A stretch of 64,000 bases of DNA from Chersky-840 sp036511675 (GTDB taxonomy: Bacteria > Actinomycetota > Acidimicrobiia > Acidimicrobiales > UBA8190), in contig DATCBU010000111.1 in NCBI GenBank assembly GCA_036511675.1, positions 11,692-75,691 on the forward strand. Reading direction: 5' to 3'. The notes below the pieces were generated by a model. It worked only from the letters and a program-made list of their open reading frames with translations. It was not told where the DNA came from and did no database searches. Of the stretch, positions 56,627 through 64,000 are shown one piece after another; position 1 is the first letter of the stretch; every line of letters begins with the position of its first letter. Made by a program: the position numbers and the translations under genes.

Positions 56627-57727
56627 TCAGGAAGGCTTGCCCTTGCGAAACGACGCCAACAGGCGCCCGCGTTTGGAGACGAGCGACAGGTCGGCGGGCT
56701 CGAGGTGCATGTCGTCGCTGACCATCAACTCGCGGCTCTCGTCCTCGGCGTTGCCGGACTCGCCGATATCGTCGAGTGCTCCGATCACCTCGGCCGCGAT
56801 GCCCGGGCCGGTGGAGGTCGACCCGTCCGTCTCGTCGTCGAAGGACTCCGTGTCGTCGTCGAAGGACTCCGTCTCGTCGTCGCCACCGGCGTCGTCGTTA
56901 AGGCTGTCCTTGAGAGGCTGGATGACGAAGCCTTGGTGCTCGGACAGCTCGTGGCCGGCATCGAGATCGGCGAGGGGGAAGACCGGGAGCGGGTCCATCG
57001 TCGTGAGCATGAGGGCGTCCTCGACGGCGAGCGGCTTGGCGAAGAAGTAGCCCTGGCCGACGTCGGCACCGAGCTCGCGCAGGATCTTCACCTGTTGTGC
57101 GGTCTCCACGCTCTCTGCCACGGTGCAGATGCCCAGGGAGTGGCTCACGTGCACGATCGTCTCCACCATGGCGCGGCTGACGCCACCGGTGTCGGCCAGG
57201 CCCTCGATGAGCGATCCGTCGATCTTCATGGTGTTGATGGAGAACTGCTGCAGGCTGTCGATGGTCGACCAGTCCGACCCGATGTCGTCCACCGTCAGCT
57301 GGATGCCCAACCGCGACATGGCATGGAGGTCGGCAGCGGCCCCCTCGTCGGTGACGCTGGTCTCGGTGATCTCGATGGTCAGACGGTCGGGGTTGATCCC
57401 GGACTCCTCGATGGCCGCCGCCGCCGCTGACGCCGCCTCGCGCTGGCGCAGCTGGAAGACCGAGCAGTTCACCGCCAGCTGAAGGTCCGACTGCCAACTG
57501 GCGGCCGCCGCACAGGCCTCGGACAGCACCCACGCATTGAGCTCGACCATGTGCCCGTTGGCCTCGGCCCAGGGGATGAGGACGCTGGGCGGGATGGGGC
57601 CCAGGTCGGGGTCGTTCCAACGCAGGAAGGCCTCGAAGCCCAGGAGTCGACCCGTGGCGAGGTCGACCGCCGGCTGGAATACCAGCTCAGGCTCGCCGTC
57701 GAGGCCGAGCTCGGGTCGCTTCCTCAT
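56627..57727 (-). CDS. EAL-domain cyclic-di-GMP phosphodiesterase
   Basis: A 366-residue soluble protein. An EAL domain covers about residues 12-250: GFEAFLRW (Glu32; EAF in place of EAL), VNCS (Asn87), ITE (Glu122), DDIG (Asp147/Asp148; usually DDFG), MKIDG (Lys168) and AESVET. The key acidic residues are present, so hydrolysis of cyclic di-GMP is likely. No GGDEF or sensor domain is fused. The tail has an Asp/Glu-rich 7-residue repeat (DDETESF, DDDTESF) from a 21-nt DNA repeat. Convergent with the PH gene. Confidence 0.9.
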   Translation of the reverse strand: MRKRPELGLDGEPELVFQPAVDLATGRLLGFEAFLRWNDPDLGPIPPSVLIPWAEANGHMVELNAWVLSEACAAAASWQSDLQLAVNCSVFQLRQREAASAAAAAIEESGINPDRLTIEITETSVTDEGAAADLHAMSRLGIQLTVDDIGSDWSTIDSLQQFSINTMKIDGSLIEGLADTGGVSRAMVETIVHVSHSLGICTVAESVETAQQVKILRELGADVGQGYFFAKPLAVEDALMLTTMDPLPVFPLADLDAGHELSEHQGFVIQPLKDSLNDDAGGDDETESFDDDTESFDDETDGSTSTGPGIAAEVIGALDDIGESGNAEDESRELMVSDDMHLEPADLSLVSKRGRLLASFRKGKPS

Positions 57728-57815
57728 GATGCCCGCGGGGTCGGCGCCTTCACATCAATGACATCGGCGTGGCGCCGGGGGTCCTTGAGCGCCGGCTCCG
57801 AGGGGCCGCCAAGGG

Positions 57816-59429
57816 CTACCTGAACAGGAGCGTCGCCTTGTGGGCGAAGTCCACCACCGGGGCCGGCCAGATGCCGAAGACCACCGTGACGGCCAGGCAC
57901 AGGGCGATGGCCGCCATCACGGTGGGGCTGATCGGGGCCCGGTCCAGGTCATCAGCCGTCTCGACCACCAGCGTGAGCGTCCCCGTCGTCCCTCCGTCCG
58001 GGGCGGCGGCTTCGCTCGTCCCCGTGGACGGGGAGTCCTCGGCGGCGATGGCGGCGGCGCCCGACGGGCTCAATGCGCCCGAGGGGGAGTACATGAGCAG
58101 GATGACCCGGAGGTAGAAGAAGGCGGCGATGGCGGCGGAGACCATGGCGATGACCGCCAGGGCCGTCGACCGGCCGCCGACCGAGGCCGAGACCACCTCG
58201 AGCTTGGCCAGGAACCCCGTGGTGAAGGGGATGCCGGCCTGGGCCATGAGCAGGACCGCCAACGAGCCCGCCAACCACGGTCGACGCGACGCCAGGCCCC
58301 GGTAGGTGTCGAGATCGTGACGCTTGTCGCCGGTGCCGCCGAGCACGGTGATCACGGCGAAGCTCCCGATGACCATGAAGGTGTAGGTGAAGAGGTAATA
58401 GAGCGACCCCGCCACGCCCCGCGCCGTCGCCGCCTGCAGCCCCAAGAGCACGAAGCCGGCGTGGTTGATCGACGAATAGGCGAGCATCCGCTTCACGTCG
58501 CGCTGGGCCAGCGCCACCACCGCCCCGAGGAGCAACGTGATGGCCGCCAGCACCCACACCGCCGGCTGCCAGTCGCTGCGCAGGGTCCCGAACGACGACA
58601 CGAACACCCGCAGCAGGGCCGCGAACCCTCCCGCCTTGGCCACCGCCGCCATGAAGCCCGTGGCCGGGCTGGGAGAGCCCTGGTAGACGTCGGGAGTCCA
58701 CAGGTGGAAGGGGACGGCCGCAACCTTGAACCCGAAGCCGACCAGGAGCAGCGCCATCCCCGCCAGCAGCAACCCGTTGTGCAACAAGACGTTGCGCGCC
58801 AGGAAGTCGGCGATCTGGGGAAGGTTCGTCGACCCCGTGGCCCCGTACACCAGGGCGATCCCGTACAGGAACACCGCCGAGGAGAAGGCCCCGAGGACGA
58901 AGTACTTGAGCGCCGCCTCGCCCGACTCCGCACGCCGGGCGTTCATGGCAGCCAGGACGTAGAGGGCGATGGAGAGGATCTCGAGGCCCAAGAAGACCAC
59001 GATGAGGTCATTGGCCTCCCCCATGATCATCGCCCCGGACGCGGAGAGGAGCATGAGCGCCTGGAACTCGGGCCCCGTCGACTTCTCGCGCCGCATCCAC
59101 CCGTCGGCGACGAGAGCGGACAGAAACGCCGCACACGACACCAGCACGGCCACGAGGGAGCTGAAGCCATCTTCCACCACGGCAGAGTCGATCGAGACAT
59201 GCGCCCCGTGATTGGCCACGTCGAACCACTGCACGAGCGACAGCGACAACGCCGCCAGGGTCGTCATGACGGCCATGACCGTGGCCACGGTGGGATCCAT
59301 GCGCCGGCGTTGCAGCGAGGAGACCGCCAGGGTGGCGACGGCCCCGCCCAGCATCACGAGGACGGGGAGGATGGACAGATAGGCGATCTTCGGCGCCGTG
59401 AGGGCGAGGAGCGACAGAGGCTGGGTCAC
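57816..59429 (-). CDS. nuoN: NADH-quinone oxidoreductase subunit N
   Basis: Antiporter-like membrane subunit of complex I, 537 residues with about 14 helices. LSGAMIMGEANDLIVVFLGL, EILSIALYVLAAM, KYFVLGAFSSAVFLYGIALV, KVAAVPFHLWTPDVYQGSPS and AYSSINHAGFVLLGLQ are characteristic; conserved Lys and Glu lie in these helices. GTG start at 59429 overlaps the nuoM stop (GTGA). It is the last gene of the nuo run visible here; the next gene is on the same strand 88 nt away and unrelated. Confidence 0.93.
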   Translation of the reverse strand: MTQPLSLLALTAPKIAYLSILPVLVMLGGAVATLAVSSLQRRRMDPTVATVMAVMTTLAALSLSLVQWFDVANHGAHVSIDSAVVEDGFSSLVAVLVSCAAFLSALVADGWMRREKSTGPEFQALMLLSASGAMIMGEANDLIVVFLGLEILSIALYVLAAMNARRAESGEAALKYFVLGAFSSAVFLYGIALVYGATGSTNLPQIADFLARNVLLHNGLLLAGMALLLVGFGFKVAAVPFHLWTPDVYQGSPSPATGFMAAVAKAGGFAALLRVFVSSFGTLRSDWQPAVWVLAAITLLLGAVVALAQRDVKRMLAYSSINHAGFVLLGLQAATARGVAGSLYYLFTYTFMVIGSFAVITVLGGTGDKRHDLDTYRGLASRRPWLAGSLAVLLMAQAGIPFTTGFLAKLEVVSASVGGRSTALAVIAMVSAAIAAFFYLRVILLMYSPSGALSPSGAAAIAAEDSPSTGTSEAAAPDGGTTGTLTLVVETADDLDRAPISPTVMAAIALCLAVTVVFGIWPAPVVDFAHKATLLFR

Positions 59430-61021
59430 GGCACCCTCCCCGTGGCGGCGGTGCCCAGCGAGGAGGCCGGGGTGTACACGACGGATCCCGGGTTGGCCAC
59501 CACCGGTTGGTGGGTGTGGGTGCTCGTCTCGACGTGCTGCACTAGGCGGTTCACCGACGGGGTGATGCGGTCGAGCACGGGCTTGGGGTAGACGCCGAGG
59601 AAGATGATGAGGGCGATGAGCGGCGCCACCACGGCTACCTCGCGCCACGACAGGTCGCGCACCGAGGCCGTGGCTTCGTCGGGCTCGTGGTGGAAGACCT
59701 GCTGGTAGGCCCACAAGAGGTAGATGGCAGCCAGCACCACGCCACCGGTGGCGACCACGGCCCACCACCGGTGCGAGAGGAAGGTGCCGGCCAGGATGAG
59801 GAATTCGCCCACGAAGCCGTTGAGCCCCGGCAGCCCGATGGTGGCCATCATGGCCACGGTGAACACCCCGGCCAGGATGGGCGCCACGCGCTGCAGCCCA
59901 CGCAGCTCGTCGACCTGCCACGTTCGGCGGCGCTCGTAGATCCACCCGATCACGATGAAGAGCACGGCGATGATGAGCCCGTGGTTGACCATCTGCAGGA
60001 CGCCGCCGGTCACGCCCTGGGTCGTCAGGGCGAAGGTCCCGAGCACGATGAACCCGAGGTGGCTGAGCGAGGAGTACGCCACCAGGCGTTTCATGTCGCG
60101 CGTGACACACGCCACGATGGCGCCGTAGAGGATCCCGATCACCCCCAGGGTCAGCAGCAACGGAGCCAGGTCGACCACGGCCCGGGGGAACAGGTTGAGA
60201 TCGAACCGGATGATTCCGTAGGTCCCCATCTTGGCCATGACCGCCGCCAGGATGACCGCCCCCCCGGTGGGCGACTGGGCATAGGCGTCGGGTGACCAGG
60301 TGTGGAAGGGGAAGATCGGTGCCTTCACGGCGAAGGCGGCGGTGAAGGCCAGGAACAGCAGCACCTGCGAAGCCAGCCCCAGATGGGTCGAGGTCAGCGC
60401 CACCAGGTCGAAAGTCAGGTGGCCGGTCTGGCGCTGGTGGACGAAGGCGACGGCCACGATGCCCACCAGCAGGAAGGCCGAGCCCAAGAAGGTGTAGATG
60501 AAGAATTTGATCGCCGCATAGGCCCGGCTGGCGAACCCCCAGCCCGCGATCACGAAGTAGACGGGCACGAGCGTCAGCTCGAAGAACAAGAAGAACATGA
60601 TCAGATCCAGCGACACGAAGCTCCCCAGGCATCCCGCTTCGAGCAGCAGCATCCAGGCCACGAAGGAACGGGGCCGGGCCGGCGCCTTCCCGGCCACCAT
60701 GGCCAGGGGGAACAACAGCGCTGCCATGAGCACGAGGAACACCGAGATGCCGTCGACCCCGAGATGCCAGGAGATGCCCAGGGACTGGGCCCACACGTGC
60801 TGGGAAACGAGCCGGTACCCGCCGTTGCCGGCGTGATACCGCACGGCGATGGTGACCGCCAGCGCCAACGTGGCCACCGAGCTCGCCAGCCCCAGGGTGT
60901 AGACCGCCCGTCGCTGGGCCCGCTCGCCCATCGCTGCGGGGATGAGCGCCACGGCGATGGCGGCCCCGGCGGGCAGGAGCACCAACACGGTGAGGAAGGG
61001 GAAGGCCGTGTCGTGGGTCAT
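59426..61021 (-). CDS. nuoM: NADH-quinone oxidoreductase subunit M
   Basis: Antiporter-like subunit of complex I, 531 residues with about 14 helices. HLGVDGISVFLVLMAALLFP, LIMFFLFFELTLVPVYFVIA (conserved Glu), KAPIFPFHTWSPDAYAQSPT and AYSSLSHLGFIVLGTFAL mark NuoM. The ATG at 61021 overlaps the nuoL stop, and the stop overlaps nuoN. It carries one of the proton paths of the membrane arm. Confidence 0.95.
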   Translation of the reverse strand: MTHDTAFPFLTVLVLLPAGAAIAVALIPAAMGERAQRRAVYTLGLASSVATLALAVTIAVRYHAGNGGYRLVSQHVWAQSLGISWHLGVDGISVFLVLMAALLFPLAMVAGKAPARPRSFVAWMLLLEAGCLGSFVSLDLIMFFLFFELTLVPVYFVIAGWGFASRAYAAIKFFIYTFLGSAFLLVGIVAVAFVHQRQTGHLTFDLVALTSTHLGLASQVLLFLAFTAAFAVKAPIFPFHTWSPDAYAQSPTGGAVILAAVMAKMGTYGIIRFDLNLFPRAVVDLAPLLLTLGVIGILYGAIVACVTRDMKRLVAYSSLSHLGFIVLGTFALTTQGVTGGVLQMVNHGLIIAVLFIVIGWIYERRRTWQVDELRGLQRVAPILAGVFTVAMMATIGLPGLNGFVGEFLILAGTFLSHRWWAVVATGGVVLAAIYLLWAYQQVFHHEPDEATASVRDLSWREVAVVAPLIALIIFLGVYPKPVLDRITPSVNRLVQHVETSTHTHQPVVANPGSVVYTPASSLGTAATGRVP

Positions 61022-62922
61022 GACACCGCCCTCGAGATCATCCAGGCCAGCAGCACCACGGTGCCGAGCACGATTCCGAGCGCGTACTGCCGCACGTACC
61101 CCGTCTGGACCCGGCGCAGGCTCCCCCCCGCGGCACGCGTCAGCCGCCCGACACCGTTCACGGCGCCGTCGATGACCTTGGCTTCGACCACCGTGGCGCA
61201 GAACCGGGCGAAAGCCTGGCCGGGCCGGGCGATGACGGCGTCGTAGATGTCGTCGAGGTAGTAGGACCGCTGCAGCACCGCCGGCTCCAGCGCGGGGCGC
61301 TCGGCTCGGCGCGACCACAAGGAGAAGGCGACCGCAAGGCCCACGAGGGCCACCACGGAGTCCACGATGCCCAGCGTCCATTGGGTGGCGGTCGATTGAT
61401 GGGCCTGGTACAGCGCCGTGCCGAACACCGGGCCCAACCAGCCCAGGGGATTCCAGCTCGAGTGCCAGGGCAGGTGCAGGAGGCCGCCGAAGAAAGCCAG
61501 CACCGCCAGCACCACCAACGGCAGTGCCATCACCCACGGCGACTCGTGCGGTTCACCGCTCCCGCCGTGACCGGACCCCGACGCGCCTGCACCCTGGCGC
61601 CACCGGTCGTCACCGTAGAAGGCCAGCGACACCAGCCTGGTCATGTAGTACGCGGTGAGCCCGGCGGTCACGAGGCCGATGGCCCACAGCACGGGGTAGC
61701 GGGCGAAAGCGTTGTCCAGGACGTCACCCTTGGCGAAGAAGCCCGACAGCGGCGGGATCCCGGCGATGGCCAGCGTGCCCACACCGAAGGTGAAGAAGGT
61801 CAGCTTCATGTACCGGCGCAGGTTCCCCATCCGCTTGAGGTCCTGCTCGTCGTGCAGGCCGTGGATCACCGACCCCGCACCCAGGAACAACAAGGCCTTG
61901 AAGAAGGCGTGCGCCACCATGAGGAAGATGGCCGCCTCGTAGGCGCCGGTGCCGACGGCCAGGAACATGTAGCCGAGCTGGCTGACCGTGGAGTAGGCGA
62001 GCACCTTCTTGATGTCCTGCTGCGCGCACCCGATGGTGGCGGCGACGAAGGCGGTGGCGGCGCCCACCGACGCCACCACCAGCTGGGCGTCATGGGCGTG
62101 GGCCAGCAGCGGGCTGATGCGGCACATCAGGTACACCCCGGCGGTGACCATGGTGGCGGCGTGGATGAGCGCGGACACCGGCGTGGGGCCTTCCATGGCG
62201 TCGGCCAACCAAGGGAACAGGGGCAGCTGGGCCGACTTCCCGGCCGCGGCCACGAAGAGCAGGAGGCAGATGGCCGTGCCCGTGCCTCCCCCGATCAGCG
62301 ACAGATGCGAGAAGATCCCGGTGTAGTTGAGGGTTCCCGTCTTCGAGAAGATCAGGAAGATGGCGATCAGGAATCCCACGTCGGCGAGCCGGTTGTAGAG
62401 AAAGGCCTTCTTTCCGGCGCTGGCCGCGCTGTCTCGTCCGAACCAGAACGACACCAGCCAGTACGAGCACACCCCTACGCCTTCCCACCCCACGAAAGTG
62501 AAGAGCAGGTTGTTGGCCAGGACGAGGATCAGCATCGAGGCCACGAAGAGGTTCAGGTAGAGGAAGAACTTGGGGTAGTCCCCGTCGCCCTTCATGTACC
62601 CGATCGAATAGAGGTGGATGAGCGAGCTCACGCCCGTGACGAACAGCGCCATCGTCATCGACAAGGGGTCGATGAGCAGCGCCGAGTGCACCTGGAGCCC
62701 ACCCACGGGGATCCACGTGAACAGGTCCTGGGTGAACGAACGCTCGGGGGCGGCCTTGGCCAGAAGCCCGGCGTAGACGATGCACGCCACCACGAAGGAG
62801 CCCGCCACGGTGGCCGTGCCCAGCCAGCCCGCCCAGGGGTCGCCGAGCCGGCGCCCGAAGGCGGCCAGCACGACGAAGCCGGCGAGCGGCAACAGCGGCA
62901 TCAGATATGCGGCGTGGAACAT
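61018..62922 (-). CDS. nuoL: NADH-quinone oxidoreductase subunit L
   Basis: Distal antiporter-like subunit of complex I, 634 residues with about 16 helices and the long lateral helix at the C-terminus. LFVASMLILVLANNLLFTFV, GWEGVGVCSYWLVSFW, PLFPWLADAMEGPTPVSALI, HAATMVTAGVYLMCRI and AYSTVSQLGYMFLAVG identify it. Start is ATG 62922, 62 nt after the nuoK stop; this gap contains a GGTGG-rich stretch but no clear ribosome site. Confidence 0.95.
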   Translation of the reverse strand: MFHAAYLMPLLPLAGFVVLAAFGRRLGDPWAGWLGTATVAGSFVVACIVYAGLLAKAAPERSFTQDLFTWIPVGGLQVHSALLIDPLSMTMALFVTGVSSLIHLYSIGYMKGDGDYPKFFLYLNLFVASMLILVLANNLLFTFVGWEGVGVCSYWLVSFWFGRDSAASAGKKAFLYNRLADVGFLIAIFLIFSKTGTLNYTGIFSHLSLIGGGTGTAICLLLFVAAAGKSAQLPLFPWLADAMEGPTPVSALIHAATMVTAGVYLMCRISPLLAHAHDAQLVVASVGAATAFVAATIGCAQQDIKKVLAYSTVSQLGYMFLAVGTGAYEAAIFLMVAHAFFKALLFLGAGSVIHGLHDEQDLKRMGNLRRYMKLTFFTFGVGTLAIAGIPPLSGFFAKGDVLDNAFARYPVLWAIGLVTAGLTAYYMTRLVSLAFYGDDRWRQGAGASGSGHGGSGEPHESPWVMALPLVVLAVLAFFGGLLHLPWHSSWNPLGWLGPVFGTALYQAHQSTATQWTLGIVDSVVALVGLAVAFSLWSRRAERPALEPAVLQRSYYLDDIYDAVIARPGQAFARFCATVVEAKVIDGAVNGVGRLTRAAGGSLRRVQTGYVRQYALGIVLGTVVLLAWMISRAVS

Positions 62923-62984
62923 GTGGTCTCTTGGGTCCCGGGTCGGTGGAAGGTGGCGGGCGGTCGGTGGTCTGGTGGCGGGTG

Positions 62985-63290
62985 CTAGCCCCGCATGATG
63001 TGAAAGTCGTCGGCGGTGGCGGACCGGCGGCGGCGGAAGATGGCCACCACGATGCCGAGGCCCACCACCACCTCGGCGGCGGCGACCACGAGGGTGAAGA
63101 ACACGAGCGCCTGGCCGCCGATGTCGTCGAGCATGCGGGAGAACGTCACGAAGGTGAGGTTGGCGGCGTTGAGCATGAGCTCGACGCACATGAACATGAC
63201 GAGCACGTTGCGCCGCACGAGCAGGCCCAGGGCGCCGATCGAGAACACCACCGCGGCCAGGCCCAGATACCACACACCGCTGAGGCTCAT
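62985..63290 (-). CDS. nuoK: NADH-quinone oxidoreductase subunit K
   Basis: A 101-residue subunit with three helices: WYLGLAAVVFSIGALGLLVR, RNVLVMFMCVELMLNAANLT with the essential Glu, and QALVFFTLVVAAAEVVVGLG with the second Glu. Size and order are normal. ATG at 63290 overlaps the nuoJ stop as ATGA. Confidence 0.96.
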   Translation of the reverse strand: MSLSGVWYLGLAAVVFSIGALGLLVRRNVLVMFMCVELMLNAANLTFVTFSRMLDDIGGQALVFFTLVVAAAEVVVGLGIVVAIFRRRRSATADDFHIMRG

Positions 63291-64000
63291 GGCGAGACCT
63301 CCTCGGCCTCGACCTCGACCTCGGCGTCGGGGGCGGAGTCGACGGCCGGTGCCACGTCGGCGTCGGGGGCGGCATCCACGGCCTCGGTCGCGGCGTCGGA
63401 GTCAGGGGACGGCTCGTCGGGGTCGGGGTCGCCCCTACCGAGCACGCCGCCGGGTCGCCGGGCCAGGACCACCGCACCGACGACGGCGATCACGAGCAGC
63501 GCCGAGGTGATCTCGAAGGCGAACAGGTACGTGGTGAACACCGACTTGCCCAGCGCGGCCACGTCGCCCCCGGGCTGGTTCCGGGATGGGCCGGCGATCG
63601 ACTTCGCCCCCACCGACCAGTGCGCCCCGAATCCCATGAGGAGCAGGCCGGCGAGGCCCAGGACGATGAGGCCCGCGGCCAAAGGACGCTGGGCCCGCAA
63701 GGGTTCTTTCTCGAGGCTCTCCTCGCGGTCGACGCCCAGGAACATGATCACGAACAAGAACAGGACGACGATGGCGCCGGCGTACACGATGACCTGCACC
63801 GCGGCCAGGAAGTTGGCCTGCTGGATCACGAACAGTACGGCCACCCCGAACAGGGTCATCACCAGCATCAGGGCGGCATGGACGGGGTTGCGGGCCACCA
63901 CGACCCCGATGGCACCGGCGAGCACAATGGCGGCGGCGACGGCGAACGTTCCGACGTCCACCCACGACGCATGGCCGGATGTCGAGGCCGCGGCGAGCAC
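63287..64000 (-). CDS. nuoJ: NADH-quinone oxidoreductase subunit J, reaches window edge
   Basis: Subunit J of complex I, 237 residues if started at the GTG on the last three bases (63998-64000); it could begin further upstream. Five helices, with VARNPVHAALMLVMTLFGVA, NFLAAVQVIVYAGAIVVLFL and FVIMFLGVDRE, are typical. The C-terminal 65 residues are unusually acidic (DPDPDEPSPDSDAATEAVDA), longer than in most NuoJ. It continues the nuo operon from outside the window. Confidence 0.92.
   Translation of the reverse strand: MLAAASTSGHASWVDVGTFAVAAAIVLAGAIGVVVARNPVHAALMLVMTLFGVAVLFVIQQANFLAAVQVIVYAGAIVVLFLFVIMFLGVDREESLEKEPLRAQRPLAAGLIVLGLAGLLLMGFGAHWSVGAKSIAGPSRNQPGGDVAALGKSVFTTYLFAFEITSALLVIAVVGAVVLARRPGGVLGRGDPDPDEPSPDSDAATEAVDAAPDADVAPAVDSAPDAEVEVEAEEVSP

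Overview
The window is very GC-rich, gene-dense DNA from the chromosome of an actinomycete-like bacterium (Actinomycetota, possibly class Acidimicrobiia). This is inferred from the genes: a three-TM Rieske protein with a diheme QcrC, a four-subunit aa3 oxidase including the actinobacterial CtaF, F420-type LLM oxidoreductase, MptB-like mannosyltransferase, HelD-type RNA polymerase helicase, DUF3052 and DUF2510 domains, and frequent GTG/TTG starts. Many genes have a TANNNT -10 box only 6-8 nt before the start codon, as in leaderless actinobacterial transcripts.

Layout. 1-4.4 kb: end of an acyl-CoA dehydrogenase, an alpha/beta hydrolase, a GMC oxidoreductase with its small subunit, and a DUF503 protein. 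4.4-10.2 kb: a SulP transporter behind two five-codon minicistrons, a collapsed FtsX-type permease, a GNAT enzyme and a frameshifted GH31 glycosidase. 10.4-17.4 kb: an acyl-CoA (lipid) degradation cluster (hydrolase, acyl-CoA dehydrogenase, hotdog thioesterase, CrtC-like protein, TetR regulator with a palindromic operator, thiolase-like protein, enoyl-CoA hydratase). 17.5-20.2 kb: membrane proteins, TatA and an alkylsulfatase-like metallo-beta-lactamase. 20.3-31.2 kb: the terminal respiratory chain, ctaC-ctaD-ctaF on the plus strand and ctaE-qcrC-qcrA-qcrB on the minus strand, with MptB, a PhyH dioxygenase, DUF3052 and GNAT between them. 31.3-39.1 kb: HelD with a collagen-like repeat, then the coupled hemE-hemH-hemY-lnt operon. 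39.1-48.9 kb: an epimerase, a beta-helix lipoprotein, small Cys-rich ORFs, a two-component system (histidine kinase, lone receiver, LuxR-type regulator), a structured RNA candidate with a textbook terminator, and two secreted proteins. 48.9-57.7 kb: LLM oxidoreductase, HAD phosphatase, a remnant of acetyl-CoA synthetase, a 1050-residue phosphoesterase-like/membrane/DUF2156 fusion, GNAT, two bacterial PH proteins and an EAL protein. 57.8-64 kb: nuoN-M-L-K-J, the membrane arm of complex I, entering the window from its right end.

How it fits together. Complex I (nuo), the bcc complex (qcr) and the aa3 oxidase (cta) form an aerobic electron chain fed partly by the acyl-CoA dehydrogenases, and the heme operon makes their cofactor. 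Operons are tightly packed with ATGA, GTGA or TTGA stop/start overlaps.

Points most worth a second look: the stop/start-coupled minicistrons before SulP; the hairpin array at 45.95-46.06 kb; Lnt with Ser at the position of the catalytic Cys; the phosphoesterase-like/DUF2156 fusion; the collagen-like insert in HelD; and three damaged genes (FtsX, GH31, Acs), two of which keep only their two ends. No CRISPR array, rRNA, tRNA, insertion sequence or phage gene was recognised.
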